Origin: a virus
Strand: one strand, 5' to 3'
DNA length: 56,286 bases
IMG/VR virus record: IMGVR_UViG_3300034118_001268
Span: 1-56,286 of that record
Both the position numbers and the translations under genes were made by a program. This document shows positions 6,885 to 15,171 of the stretch, in pieces. The notes below the pieces were generated by a model. That model was given only the letters and a program-made list of their open reading frames with translations. It did no database searches and had not been told where the DNA came from. Every line of letters starts with the position of its first letter. Position 1 is the stretch's first letter.

Positions 6885-7367
6885 TCAGAGCAGGCCCTTC
6901 TTTTTTAGCTCCTCTCTATACCAATCAACACTCGTTCTCCTGAACGTGGGAAACTCTTTAAGGACCTTCTCAAAGATTTCGTCGTCGGAAATTTCCCTCG
7001 CCAAAATCAACTCTCTGGTCACGCTGGCCATAGACCTCTTCTTCTCCGCCTTTGGCCTAGGTTCCGATGTCGTCTGGCGCTTTTCGCCTTTCGAAGAAGG
7101 TTGTGGCTTTTTACCACTCACAATATCTTGGAGAAACGCTTCAGCCTCCTGTATGGAGGAGAATATGATTGGATCGCCAAAGCCGTCACCTTTCGTAGGG
7201 TGTCTAAAAGTCGCCTTCCAATCAGCGAGGTGGCTGTTATCTAGTTTCACCAAGTCGATCACTGTGAAGGATCCCTTCCTGACTCCACCGATCTCGAGAA
7301 TTTGGTATCGGTCGTGGAGCAGCGGGGATGAGTACCCACCATCTCCAGCTTTTTGGAGGATCAACAT
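6885..7367 (-). CDS. Protein with Lys-rich linker and C-terminal phage domain (paralogue 2)
   Basis: A 160-aa protein from ATG7367, preceded by GGGGGAG. The N-terminal ~85 residues form a beta-rich domain of unknown type that ends in an IIFSSIQEAEAFLQDIVSG helix. A charged Lys/Pro/Ser linker follows, then the same ~50-residue domain as in 5822-6625 and 21479-21907 (SMASVTRELILAREISDDEIFEKV ... WYREELKKKGLL). It is last in a three-gene operon behind promoter P2 and ends just upstream of promoter P1. Confidence 0.75.
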   Translation of the reverse strand: MLILQKAGDGGYSSPLLHDRYQILEIGGVRKGSFTVIDLVKLDNSHLADWKATFRHPTKGDGFGDPIIFSSIQEAEAFLQDIVSGKKPQPSSKGEKRQTTSEPRPKAEKKRSMASVTRELILAREISDDEIFEKVLKEFPTFRRTSVDWYREELKKKGLL

Positions 7368-7368
7368 T

Positions 7369-7587
7369 TTAATCTCCCCCACGCCCGAGGTCTTCGTAGA
7401 CTGACGACTTTCTCGTCCCCTCTTCGACCTTTTTGAAACTGTTGAAGCTCAGCATATTGGGTCCACGCACGGCGCGGAAGCACCACGGTTCGTGGAGAGT
7501 GACTGTGAACGATCCGGGCTCGTCCTCGTCAATAGCCATGATCCATGGCCGTTGACGGATCAAATAGGTCAAGCGTTTGTTGGCCAT
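7369..7587 (-). CDS. Hypothetical small protein
   Basis: A 72-aa protein, MANKRLTYLIRQRPWIMAID at the N-terminus, with beta-like segments around FTVTLHEPWCF. No family recognised. It sits four bases after the preceding gene and one base before the next ATG, in the P2 operon. The tight spacing and regular start support it as real. Confidence 0.7.
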   Translation of the reverse strand: MANKRLTYLIRQRPWIMAIDEDEPGSFTVTLHEPWCFRAVRGPNMLSFNSFKKVEEGTRKSSVYEDLGRGGD

Positions 7588-7591
7588 GGGG

Positions 7592-7861
7592 TCACACTCC
7601 TCTCTGCAACCAATTGGATACCACGCCGTCCATGTGGTAGGAAAGAGTGTGGGGAGTCCCTTGGGAAACCAGACCAGCTTCGACCAACAGAGACCCAGCG
7701 GTTCTCATAACATTCGTCGCCATCTTAACGCTGACAACCCCTTCAGGATCCTCAATCCGAACAGCCATGAAGCTGCCGACAAAACTGACCTGAATTTTCG
7801 GGCAGAACCCTTTGAAGATCCTGTTGAGATTGCGAGTGATCGGAGTGGTTGCGTTAGCCAT
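7592..7861 (-). CDS. Hypothetical small protein, first gene of the P2 operon
   Basis: An 89-aa protein starting MANATTPITRNLNRIFKGF. Alternating hydrophobic residues (IQVSFVGSFMAVRIED) suggest a compact beta structure; no family is recognised. It follows promoter P2 and a GCTGAGGA ribosome binding site. Confidence 0.7.
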   Translation of the reverse strand: MANATTPITRNLNRIFKGFCPKIQVSFVGSFMAVRIEDPEGVVSVKMATNVMRTAGSLLVEAGLVSQGTPHTLSYHMDGVVSNWLQRGV

Positions 7862-7894
7862 GATCGTTTTCCTCAGCTTGGGTGTCGATATGGA

Positions 7895-7923
7895 ACCCTA
7901 CCAAAATGCTCAAACGTCGTACA
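7895..7923 (-). promoter_or_regulatory. Early promoter P2
   Basis: Minus strand: TGTACG (7923-7918), 17 bases, TAGGGT (7900-7895), then GCTGAGGA before the gene at 7861. Just upstream of the -35 lies AGCTA-TTT-TAGCT (7926-7938), a short dyad that also contains the stop of the helicase gene. Confidence 0.7.
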
Positions 7924-7926
7924 CAG

Positions 7927-9459
7927 CTATTTTAGCTTTTTGCCAACTTTTTTGAGCCCCTCGTACAAAGCATTCTGCCCCTTCTCTTTGTGCCTTAGAG
8001 CCCACAAAATCGTCTCATCTATGGTGTCCTTGGCTATCAAATGGTGGTTGAATACTCTCTTCGCCTTTAGTCCTTGACGCCTGATACGTCGGATGAATTG
8101 GTCATAGAGTTCGTAGTCCCAGGTCAACGTGTGCCAACACACGTGGTTTCCCGACTGTTGCAAATTGAGACCATGGGCCACAGACTGGGGGTGCGCAAAC
8201 AGGAGTGGAAGCTCACCGTTATTCCAGGCGGCTTCGAGTTCCTTGAACTTTTTTTCTGACACGCCTGATCCGATATATGGGACGTCCGCTCCGAATTTAG
8301 ACCTGATCCTGTCCATGTCGTGTTGAAAATCGTAGGCCACTAACAGCGGAGCCCCTTGGAGCTCGTCAACCAAATCTTCCAACAATTCAATCTTCTCGTT
8401 GTGGAGATTTAACCATTCCCTCTTTCCCTTTTTTGCAATCTTCCCATCCAACAGTTCGATGATTTCCTGGTCCAGATAAATTCCCCCACTGGCCACTTGT
8501 CTGCACTTCATCGAAGCGACTGCGGAGGTTGACGCCACCACAACCTTCTGTTCAATCTTAGCGATCAGATCGTTGTGAAGGGCGTCGTAAATTTCCTTGA
8601 CCTTTTCTGGAAGGTCAAAACTGCGAACAATGTCCACAACCTCTGGCATATCGACGTAGTCTTCTGCCGCAAGGCGAAGCACTATTGGAGACAGTCTCTC
8701 GTAGATCTCTTCTTCGGCGCCTTCTCGAATGGTCCAACCAAATCCGTCAAACGACGGGTTGAAATAGTTGTTCCTATAGTGTGTGATACGGTGTCCAAGA
8801 CTTCTCCCCATGTCTATCACGTAGCATTGACCAAAAAGATCAAGGAAACCGTTGGCGACAAGGGATCCGGTCAGTCCCCACCGACGGGCAAAAGTGTTGA
8901 GAACGGTTCTCAAAGTTTTGAACCGACCAGAAGACGGATGTTTGAATTTTGTCAATTCGTCGACGACGAGAGTGTCGAAGCCAAAAGATTTGAACCTCTT
9001 CACATTGGTTGTCACAGACACTCTATTCTTGTTGTTGCGAATTTTCACAGCTTCCAGTAGCCAGTCAAGTCCATCTGGATTGATGACGCAAATGTCAGCG
9101 TCGGCAATCAGGTCGGCATTTCGGGTCTTCCCATGGAGGACGACCATCTTCAACCCATAGAAATCTGACCACTTCTCCAACTCTTTCGGCCAGACCAGGT
9201 AGCATGGCTTCAGAGGCGCTATGACCAACATCTTGGACGCCAACTTTTTCTTTTTGAGAACCTTAAACGCCCCTATGGTGACACTAGTCTTCCCCACGCC
9301 TGGGTCTGCTGCCAGAATTCCGCACGCGTGTTCGAGAAGAAACTTCATCCCTCTTTTTTGCCCTAGATGAGGCTTCCAAGGCTGTGACAACTGCGGAAAC
9401 AGCACCTTCGACGGTGTCGTGGACTTCGATGTCGTAACCAAGTTTTTTGAGGATCTCAT
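7927..9459 (-). CDS. SNF2-type DEAD/H-box DNA helicase
   Basis: A 510-aa superfamily 2 ATPase. Motif I ADPGVGKTS lies about 50 residues in, after the PHLGQKRGMKFLLEH Q-motif-like segment. Motif Ia is MLVIAPLKPC, motif II reads VVDELTKFKH (DELT rather than DEAH), motif III is WGLTGS, and the C-terminal lobe ends with HGLNLQQSGNHVCWHTLTWDYELYDQFIRRIRRQG (motifs V and VI). These are features of phage SNF2-like helicases involved in replication, repair or chromatin-like remodelling. The first residues from ATG9459 overlap the VRR-NUC gene by about 175 bases; a later start (GTG9405) is possible. It ends the replication operon. A helicase next to a VRR-NUC nuclease is a common phage pairing, probably acting on branched DNA. 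Confidence 0.9.
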   Translation of the reverse strand: MRSSKNLVTTSKSTTPSKVLFPQLSQPWKPHLGQKRGMKFLLEHACGILAADPGVGKTSVTIGAFKVLKKKKLASKMLVIAPLKPCYLVWPKELEKWSDFYGLKMVVLHGKTRNADLIADADICVINPDGLDWLLEAVKIRNNKNRVSVTTNVKRFKSFGFDTLVVDELTKFKHPSSGRFKTLRTVLNTFARRWGLTGSLVANGFLDLFGQCYVIDMGRSLGHRITHYRNNYFNPSFDGFGWTIREGAEEEIYERLSPIVLRLAAEDYVDMPEVVDIVRSFDLPEKVKEIYDALHNDLIAKIEQKVVVASTSAVASMKCRQVASGGIYLDQEIIELLDGKIAKKGKREWLNLHNEKIELLEDLVDELQGAPLLVAYDFQHDMDRIRSKFGADVPYIGSGVSEKKFKELEAAWNNGELPLLFAHPQSVAHGLNLQQSGNHVCWHTLTWDYELYDQFIRRIRRQGLKAKRVFNHHLIAKDTIDETILWALRHKEKGQNALYEGLKKVGKKLK

Positions 9460-9658
9460 GGATGTATTCCTGCTTCGGGTCCGGATCTTCTCCGGGACGT
9501 TTGAACTCTATGAAAAGCGGGCGTCCTCCAGGAATGAAGAAAATTCTGTCGGGCCACCCCGTGTCAGACCTGGTGTTGATCTTGATATTCCTGACACCGA
9601 GTCTTTCGGCTTGTTTGCAAGCCTTCCTCTCGATGTCAGTTTCTACTTCACCTCTCAA
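9284..9658 (-). CDS. VRR-NUC domain nuclease
   Basis: A PD-(D/E)XK-fold nuclease of the VRR-NUC family. The signature is GWPDRIFFIPGGRPLFIEFKRPGEDPDPKQ: catalytic Asp in GWPDR and the E-F-K of the active site. The family is linked to structure-specific cleavage and Holliday-junction resolution. TTG9658 overlaps the DksA-like stop by 11 bases and gives 124 aa. ATG9733 would give 149 aa but overlaps that gene by 86 bases. The C-terminal ~30 residues are basic (SSRAKKRDEVSSRTRVRNSG) and overlap the helicase reading frame, so the two proteins are likely made together. Confidence 0.85.
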   Translation of the reverse strand: MRGEVETDIERKACKQAERLGVRNIKINTRSDTGWPDRIFFIPGGRPLFIEFKRPGEDPDPKQEYIHEILKKLGYDIEVHDTVEGAVSAVVTALEASSRAKKRDEVSSRTRVRNSGSRPRRGED

Positions 9659-9893
9659 GCTTTTCGACTCTTGTCTGGCAGATGACGCACCGGACTCTAC
9701 CGTCTTTGATACGCAACTCCGGCAAAGGTTCATCGCAATCGAAGCAATTCACCCCATCCCAACCTTTGAATTGGGGAAGGTTTGACTGGCGATAGGCTTT
9801 TGCCATTCGCGCCGTAGCCGCGATTGTGCCACGATCAATCTGCTCAAAGATTTTCTCGATGTCGCCATCGTGTGTATCACCCATGGAATGCAA
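9648..9893 (-). CDS. DksA/TraR-type C4 zinc finger protein
   Basis: An 81-aa protein. Residues around 50-73 form the zinc finger C-x-x-C ... C-x-x-C (CFDCDEPLPELRIKDGRVRCVICQ), preceded by a long helix (IEKIFEQIDRGTIAATARMAKAYR). DksA/TraR proteins insert the helical hairpin into the RNA polymerase secondary channel and alter initiation, without binding DNA. Since this phage has no polymerase gene of its own, such a protein could retune host transcription. TTG9893 has AGAGG five bases upstream; ATG9884 is the alternative start. Confidence 0.8.
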   Translation of the reverse strand: MHSMGDTHDGDIEKIFEQIDRGTIAATARMAKAYRQSNLPQFKGWDGVNCFDCDEPLPELRIKDGRVRCVICQTRVEKLER

Positions 9894-10452
9894 TCGAACC
9901 TCTTCTAGCTGACGGCCTCAATATCCGAAGCAAGTGATTAGTCTGATTTTTTGCGTCGAATAGGGCGTTGTGATGTTGACCAAAGACCCGAGAAATTTTG
10001 ATTTCCGGGTGCAGAGATTTGACAGTCCTATAGCATCTGTTGTTCCAGAATTCCCACGGCTGTTTTTCGCCGATGGCTGCATAGGCGCTAACCAGAATAG
10101 CGTTGTCGAAATCGCTTCCGTTGCCCCAAACTTTGACGCTTTTATCTGAGGTCGAATGCAAAGATGCCAGAAAATCTCTGAACATCTTCAGCATTGTGAT
10201 GATGCCGTGCCCTCCGACCTCGCTCTCCTTGATGATATTTGAAACGGCCGGGTCTTGTTTGGACCACCATTCCAAAGTTTCTTCGTCTTCATGGAGACCG
10301 GCTTCAACGCAGGATCTTCTATTGATCACTCCGTAGAATTCTGGGCCAGTGATGTTCTTTTCAATATCGAAGGCCACAGCTCCGATACTGATAATGCTGC
10401 ATCCGGGTCTTCGACCGAAAGTTTCCAGGTCGACCATGACGTTATCCATCAT
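9877..10452 (-). CDS. 3'-5' exonuclease, DnaQ-like (Rv2179c type)
   Basis: A 191-aa DEDD-type nuclease. Exo I motif is VMVDLETFG (Asp8, Glu10), a GNGSDFDNAIL segment carries the second acidic motif, and HNALFDAKNQTNHLL near the C-terminus gives the H-x(4)-D motif of the DEDDh subclass. Similar phage proteins are annotated as exoribonuclease or single-strand exonuclease. The gene overlaps its upstream MazG-like neighbour (ATGA). It may serve in degrading nucleic acid or in repair; the family A polymerase has its own exonuclease domain. Confidence 0.85.
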   Translation of the reverse strand: MMDNVMVDLETFGRRPGCSIISIGAVAFDIEKNITGPEFYGVINRRSCVEAGLHEDEETLEWWSKQDPAVSNIIKESEVGGHGIITMLKMFRDFLASLHSTSDKSVKVWGNGSDFDNAILVSAYAAIGEKQPWEFWNNRCYRTVKSLHPEIKISRVFGQHHNALFDAKNQTNHLLRILRPSARRGSIAFHG

Positions 10453-10877
10453 TTTGGACCTTCCCCTTCCTTGACAAGTATGATGTGATGCAGGTAAGTC
10501 TGCACCGACCCGAATTTCCGAACTGTGGATTGTTGGACACGTTCTTCATCAACCAATCCCAGGAGTCGGCAGAGGTGGGCCGCTGCGCTGACGTGCCCCA
10601 TTTCTTCACTGAGCATTGCGAGATTGTTGTATTCGACCACCATTTCCCCGCTGCTATCTTGAGCGATCTTTCCATGGCGTAGAATTTTTGCCGAGGCTTT
10701 GATCACCTCAGAACATTCTTCCATCAGAAGGTGCAGAGCTTCCTGCTCGGCCAGAGTCAGATCGGTTGTAGGATGCTTGAACAAAGGAGCATCCCCACCC
10801 CCTTTCTTGTCGGCCGGTTTGCGGCTCTGTTCGGTACCCTTTTGCGCAAAGAATGGAATTGTAAGTGGGTTCCACAT
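10449..10877 (-). CDS. MazG-like nucleotide pyrophosphohydrolase (second copy)
   Basis: A 142-aa protein whose central EALHLLMEECSEVIKASAKILRHG matches the MazG helix 1 with the E-x-x-E metal site, followed by NLAMLSEEMGHVSAAAHLCRLLG as helix 3 and a C-terminal helix ERVQQSTVRKFGSV. The N-terminal 40 residues are a flexible Lys/Gly-rich leader. Superfamily members hydrolyse (d)NTPs or alarmones. It lies in the replication operon, separate from the MazG-type gene of the modification operon, and the two share little beyond the motif. Confidence 0.75.
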   Translation of the reverse strand: MWNPLTIPFFAQKGTEQSRKPADKKGGGDAPLFKHPTTDLTLAEQEALHLLMEECSEVIKASAKILRHGKIAQDSSGEMVVEYNNLAMLSEEMGHVSAAAHLCRLLGLVDEERVQQSTVRKFGSVQTYLHHIILVKEGEGPK

Positions 10878-10892
10878 CTGTCTTCTCCGTTT

Positions 10893-11636
10893 TCAGTATT
10901 TGCAAGGGCCGCCTTTAGAGGCGGAATAATCACACCATCCACACAGGTGCGAAGGCTTCGGGGCAAACGTCGTGTCATTCAACATCGGCTTGACACGCTT
11001 CTCCCAACTCTTCTGAAGAGATTTGAGGTCGGCTCCCTGATAGACCTTGGCCTCGGAAGTCCCAATGATGGGGTAGACAATACCAGCATCGAGATAGACA
11101 AGCCGAGGCTTGACTGTCAAACCTTTCGGGATCAGATGGCGCCACTTCAACAACGCGCCGAGGGCATACAGGTCGAGCTGTTCCAAATAATCTTCCTGAC
11201 TGTCTGGACGGTATTTCCCCGTCTTGTAATCTGTGACAATTACGACAGGAAGCTCGTCTTGCTCGATCAGATTTGAAACGTCAGTTTTGATCCTGACCCA
11301 ACATCCAGCCCAATCATTCCAAACGGTTTCAGACCAGTCTGTCTTGAAAGCCCATGTGTCCTCCACCGTAATCCGTTCCGGGTGTTTCTTCATCAGGGCT
11401 TTGAGAGACTTGAAGTCCTCAGTAAATTGGGACAGCTCCTTGGGGATGCGGGATATTTCACCCTTGAGAAACTTTTCAGCCATTTTATGGATGGCGTCTC
11501 CACGGATCATTGCCGCGTTCTTCTGAATGGGGATTTTGTCGATGTAGGACAACTTCGCCTTCAGAGGACACTGCTTGTAGGTGCCGTAGCGGCTATAGCT
11601 CCACGATGTGAGCTTGGTTGGTTTAGTCCATGACAT
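10893..11636 (-). CDS. PD-(D/E)XK nuclease, RecB/Cas4-like with probable Fe-S cluster
   Basis: A 247-aa nuclease. After TSWSYSRYGTYKQCPLKAKLSY (first Cys of the cluster) come the IRGDAIHKMAEKFL helix with the His motif, the VVIVTDYKTGKY active-site strand (Asp, Lys) and the QLDLYALGALL helix, and the C-terminus has HLCGWCDYSASKGGPCKY (three Cys). One N-terminal plus three C-terminal cysteines is the Fe-S arrangement of Cas4/AddB-type nucleases. ATG11636 is preferred to the upstream start because AAGGG precedes it and it overlaps the polymerase end by only 14 bases. Probable role: end processing or recombination during replication. Confidence 0.88.
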   Translation of the reverse strand: MSWTKPTKLTSWSYSRYGTYKQCPLKAKLSYIDKIPIQKNAAMIRGDAIHKMAEKFLKGEISRIPKELSQFTEDFKSLKALMKKHPERITVEDTWAFKTDWSETVWNDWAGCWVRIKTDVSNLIEQDELPVVIVTDYKTGKYRPDSQEDYLEQLDLYALGALLKWRHLIPKGLTVKPRLVYLDAGIVYPIIGTSEAKVYQGADLKSLQKSWEKRVKPMLNDTTFAPKPSHLCGWCDYSASKGGPCKY

Positions 11637-13593
11637 TGACTTGTTTTCCCTTCTTGTCAAAATCTTTCATTGACGCCCAATTCAACGCAGAGAACGCCCC
11701 CTCGGACAAGATCTTTACGTCAAATTCCACCGACTCCATGCAGAGCCTTAGCTCTTCCATAGCCTCGTAAAAATCGCTTTTAGGAACGCTGATCACGATT
11801 TCATCGTGCACCTGGAGAAGGATCTTCCACCCTCTGTTTCCCTTGCGCACAATGACGTCTGTGTAGAAGCGGATGACGGCCTCCTTCGTGCAGTCTGCCG
11901 CAGATCCTTGGACCAACACATTGACCATCTTGTAGTCAAAATGCATGATCCTACCTTTGACCAGCGCTGGAGGTTCGCAGTAGTATTCTCTTCCGCCCCA
12001 CGTTTTGATCGGTTCGTTAGCCTTTGCCCGTGCCTTCATGTCGTTATACATGTCTTTGAGGCCTGGGTAGAGGTTGTAGATCGCATCACGAATTTCTCTG
12101 GTTTCCTCAACGGTGGAACCATTCTTTTCAGCCAGCGATCCCACACCTTGGCCGTAGATGATGCCTAGATTGATATTTTTCACCGGCTTTCTATCATATC
12201 TCCGGCCCATGACACGCTCCAAATGTTCCTTAGCATTGTCATGATAGTCAATCCACGGGTCGTTTTCGTACTGCTCTTGCAATTCACCACCTTCAAAATG
12301 GGCCAAAATTCTAGGCTCTTGCTGGGAGTAATCTCGACCCAACAAAATTTCATCGTCGCTATACGGGATGATGTAGCCTCTGCACAGCGGGAGAGCGGGT
12401 AGATCAGGCCATGGGCAGGCGGGCAGATGCTTCGTCAGAACGTCTTTCGGGTCTTTGAAAATTTGGGTGAATTCTTTTGGAATGTTTTGAAAGTTTGGTG
12501 TTGAAGACAACCTTCCGGTGCGCGTGCCGGCTTCGGCCTTCACCTGGTTCCAAGTTGTGAAGATAAAACCGCCGGATGCGTGGGCCATCGCCAACCACGG
12601 AAGCATAAAGGTGCCTAGGCAAGTCTTCAACTGCGCCCTGTATTTCAGCACCGCCGCCATCACTTTGTCTGTGACGCCTGCAGATAGAGCCTCCTTATTG
12701 GTTTGAATTGCCCCTCCGGCCGTGACTCCCATCAATGATGGGTCGGCCTTCTTGGCCCTGATCAAAGCTTCGGCTAGTTGGGCTCCCGAGTCCAGATTGA
12801 GGGGCTCCATTTTCGAAGACCCTCTGGACTCCGGAAACATCGGATTGCCCAACTGCTTGCGGACCCACTCCTCGATAGTGAGCATCCAAGATGCGTAATT
12901 GTCAACGTCTCTTTTGAGTCGATCGTAGTCAACCCTGACGCCGTTACGCTCAGACTCAAGTAGAATTGGCATGAGTCTGCGCTCGCGATTATAGGCTTCC
13001 AACATGCCGCGTTCGACGGTCTTCTTCCAAAGGAGTTCGAAAAGCTTTTCAGTTCTGATCGTGTCGCCGTTAGCGTAGGTCCCGACCAAATCTCCCGGAG
13101 CATAGGCGATATATTTCCCAGGAGGATTTTTTGAGTTTTTACTTCTGCCGATTTTGATACCTGGAATGGGATGGTTGGTGGCAAGCCATTCGGCAACAGC
13201 GTCCTGCTCCTCGGAGGGCATATTCAACAGCCTGACTGAGGATGGCTTCAGTCCCAATTCCTTCTGGTGCGGATCGTCCAGAAATAGCAGAAACATCGTG
13301 TCGTGAATTTTGTCCCACTTGGGTATGGGCAGACCCATGTGGACTTCGGCGACGTCGACGTCAAATTTTCCGTTCTGAAACAGCACGCCGTCCGGGTTTG
13401 ACCACGCCTTTTCAAGCGCTTTTTTGGCCTCGCTCCAGGTAGAGTTGTTCCTAGACCTATGGCCCCAAGCATAATATCGAGGAGCCTTCCCCCACTCCTT
13501 AATGGACACACCTACCGGAACGGGCGGGTATTTCGGACGGCTCTCTATTCCGAAAGTTTCAAAATCGACAGTTGTGGGCTTTGGCTGTTTCAC
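11623..13593 (-). CDS. Family A DNA polymerase (PolA-like) with 3'-5' exonuclease domain
   Basis: Replicative polymerase, 656 aa. Exonuclease domain: TVDFETFGI near residue 10 and a QNGKFDVDV segment near 95. Polymerase domain: motif A LLGRDYSQQEPRILAHF, motif B RKPVKNINLGIIYGQG and motif C LLQVHDEIVISVPK. The residue matching E. coli Pol I Phe762 is Leu476 here (codon at 12166-12168). Known work on viral PolA links Leu at this site to slower, more accurate or temperate-type replication and Phe/Tyr to fast lytic phages. It starts at ATG13593, overlapping the small upstream gene (ATGA), and is the core of the replication operon with the nucleases downstream. Confidence 0.97.
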   Translation of the reverse strand: MKQPKPTTVDFETFGIESRPKYPPVPVGVSIKEWGKAPRYYAWGHRSRNNSTWSEAKKALEKAWSNPDGVLFQNGKFDVDVAEVHMGLPIPKWDKIHDTMFLLFLDDPHQKELGLKPSSVRLLNMPSEEQDAVAEWLATNHPIPGIKIGRSKNSKNPPGKYIAYAPGDLVGTYANGDTIRTEKLFELLWKKTVERGMLEAYNRERRLMPILLESERNGVRVDYDRLKRDVDNYASWMLTIEEWVRKQLGNPMFPESRGSSKMEPLNLDSGAQLAEALIRAKKADPSLMGVTAGGAIQTNKEALSAGVTDKVMAAVLKYRAQLKTCLGTFMLPWLAMAHASGGFIFTTWNQVKAEAGTRTGRLSSTPNFQNIPKEFTQIFKDPKDVLTKHLPACPWPDLPALPLCRGYIIPYSDDEILLGRDYSQQEPRILAHFEGGELQEQYENDPWIDYHDNAKEHLERVMGRRYDRKPVKNINLGIIYGQGVGSLAEKNGSTVEETREIRDAIYNLYPGLKDMYNDMKARAKANEPIKTWGGREYYCEPPALVKGRIMHFDYKMVNVLVQGSAADCTKEAVIRFYTDVIVRKGNRGWKILLQVHDEIVISVPKSDFYEAMEELRLCMESVEFDVKILSEGAFSALNWASMKDFDKKGKQVNVMD

Positions 13594-13793
13594 TTGGAAC
13601 CGCCTGACAATTTGATCAATTCCAATCTTTCTGATTGGGCTCTGACCTTATTCAAACGACTATGGATGCGGAGCATGAATTGCTTCCTCCGCTTCCCGCT
13701 TATTTCAATATGAAGTAATTTTCGACAATACTCCTCAGTCGCCGATTGGACTGCTTCGTTGAGTTTTGCCCAAGTTTTAAGTTCCTCGTCCAT
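13590..13793 (-). CDS. Small helical protein coupled to DNA polymerase
   Basis: A 67-aa, charged, probably all-helical protein (MDEELKTWAKLNEAVQSATE...). The last four bases overlap the polymerase start as ATGA, so translation of the two is coupled. No family recognised. Confidence 0.65.
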   Translation of the reverse strand: MDEELKTWAKLNEAVQSATEEYCRKLLHIEISGKRRKQFMLRIHSRLNKVRAQSERLELIKLSGGSK

Positions 13794-13870
13794 ATTTACA
13801 ACCTTCTCCTGTTTCGAAAAACGGCTCAGAGGATTTAGCTCTGAGCCATTCTTTCAGCCCCGCAACGGCG

Positions 13871-14836
13871 TCAGTATTTGCGTCCGCGGGACTGCTGTTG
13901 AGGGGCAGGCTTGCCTTTGGCGCCGCCACGAGATGGTGCCGCCCTACCACGAGCAGGTTGCTGACGCTCTTCCATTTCAAGGTTGTACGGGAATTCGATT
14001 TGTGATTTGGCTTCCTGGTTCCGCTTCATAATGATGGGCAGAAGAGAACTGGGGACTTCGCACAAAGGTTCGAAGATCACACGGAACTGGGTCTTCGGAT
14101 CGGCTTCCGTTCGAATTCTTGTCACGATGCCATGCGGCGGACGACGAAGAGTTCCAGCCACCTGCTTGACGAAGCCTGCAAAACCGTTGATCGATGTCAC
14201 AGGCAACTTCATATAGGCAAGAGTCGCCGAGGCAAAGTGGTCGTCATTATCGATCCATTGAAACCTGTTTTGGGCGTCAAAAGATCCGGCCGGGATGAGC
14301 GCCAATCGCCTGATATTTCTGCAAGCCTTCCCGCGACCGACATCAGATGATCCCCACTGGTTGTGAGGACATTCCTTGCAGTTTTCATTCACAGCTTGGT
14401 TCGCTGCAAAGACAGACTCATGCGGCGCCATTTCGTCATCGCGACCAAAGGCAAAGCACGTCGGGGGAGCAGGATTGTCAGGATCGTAACGGCCTTCGAA
14501 GAAGATGTTCTCAAAGATGTGGTCGACAATAATGACCGCCATCTGATTTCCAGGCATCTGCGCGTCATTGAATTTGAGTTGGCCACCTTGCATGGAGAAA
14601 AATTGGCCACCGCCAGATTTGGCCTCCATACCGGCAGCAATTTCTGCCTGCTTTGCAAGTTCTTCTTCCCAATTGACCAATGCCGTCGATTTCGACAGCT
14701 TTGCCGCAGTGTCAGATTTAGCAACACGAGCCATGAGAGTTCCATCCTTCCAGATGTTTGATGTGTGGTTGTCTGCGGTTTGAATTCCACAAACCTTCGG
14801 GTGTAGAACCCCGATTGGCCTGTCCGAGTGGGCCAT
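13871..14836 (-). CDS. Cys-containing protein, candidate single-stranded DNA-binding protein
   Basis: About 321 aa from ATG14836, which has a good GGAG six bases upstream; ATG14734 (287 aa, starting MARVAKSDTAAKL) is an alternative. A beta-rich core is interrupted by a four-cysteine zinc-like cluster (CFAFGRDD ... NCKECPHN ... KACRNIRRLALIP), followed by FASATLAYMKLPVTSINGF and a basic Gln/Arg/Gly-rich C-terminal tail. It lies in the replication operon immediately upstream of the polymerase pair, where phages often keep an ssDNA-binding or recombination mediator protein. The sequence alone does not prove that function. Usual SSB proteins have an acidic tip, and this one has a basic tail. Confidence 0.7.
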   Translation of the reverse strand: MAHSDRPIGVLHPKVCGIQTADNHTSNIWKDGTLMARVAKSDTAAKLSKSTALVNWEEELAKQAEIAAGMEAKSGGGQFFSMQGGQLKFNDAQMPGNQMAVIIVDHIFENIFFEGRYDPDNPAPPTCFAFGRDDEMAPHESVFAANQAVNENCKECPHNQWGSSDVGRGKACRNIRRLALIPAGSFDAQNRFQWIDNDDHFASATLAYMKLPVTSINGFAGFVKQVAGTLRRPPHGIVTRIRTEADPKTQFRVIFEPLCEVPSSLLPIIMKRNQEAKSQIEFPYNLEMEERQQPARGRAAPSRGGAKGKPAPQQQSRGRKY

Positions 14837-14876
14837 TCTCAACTCCAATCGCCTTGGATAAGGTCGTAGGAGTATT

Positions 14877-15158
14877 CTATGAACCTTCCTTTCTCACATA
14901 GAAGTTGCAATTCATGTGAGCGACAATCATGCCCGGCCTGACGTGCGTGTAGACCAATTCAACATGGAGCGGAATATCTCCAGGCACGGTCGGTTTTTCG
15001 TGGACCGTGCAATGGGTCATGAACTTAGCCATGTCTGGCAAAAGCCGCTTGGCGAATTTACACGTGGCACACTTTGTGGGCTCAGTGTAATTGCACACGG
15101 TGGAGATTGTCCTTTTTCGCACAAGCTCGAAGTATCTTTCAAGGTCTTGTCCGATCAT
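14877..15158 (-). CDS. Cysteine-rich small protein
   Basis: A 93-aa protein with a possible zinc site: VCNYTEPTKCATCKF (C-x(7)-C-x-x-C), then a THCTVHE segment and a final MNCNFYVRKEG. The middle has a beta-rich PLHVELVYTHVRPGMIVAHM segment. No family is recognised. It lies between the coiled-coil protein and the SSB candidate in the replication operon. Confidence 0.65.
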   Translation of the reverse strand: MIGQDLERYFELVRKRTISTVCNYTEPTKCATCKFAKRLLPDMAKFMTHCTVHEKPTVPGDIPLHVELVYTHVRPGMIVAHMNCNFYVRKEGS

Positions 15159-15171
15159 CGCCGTTCTCCAG

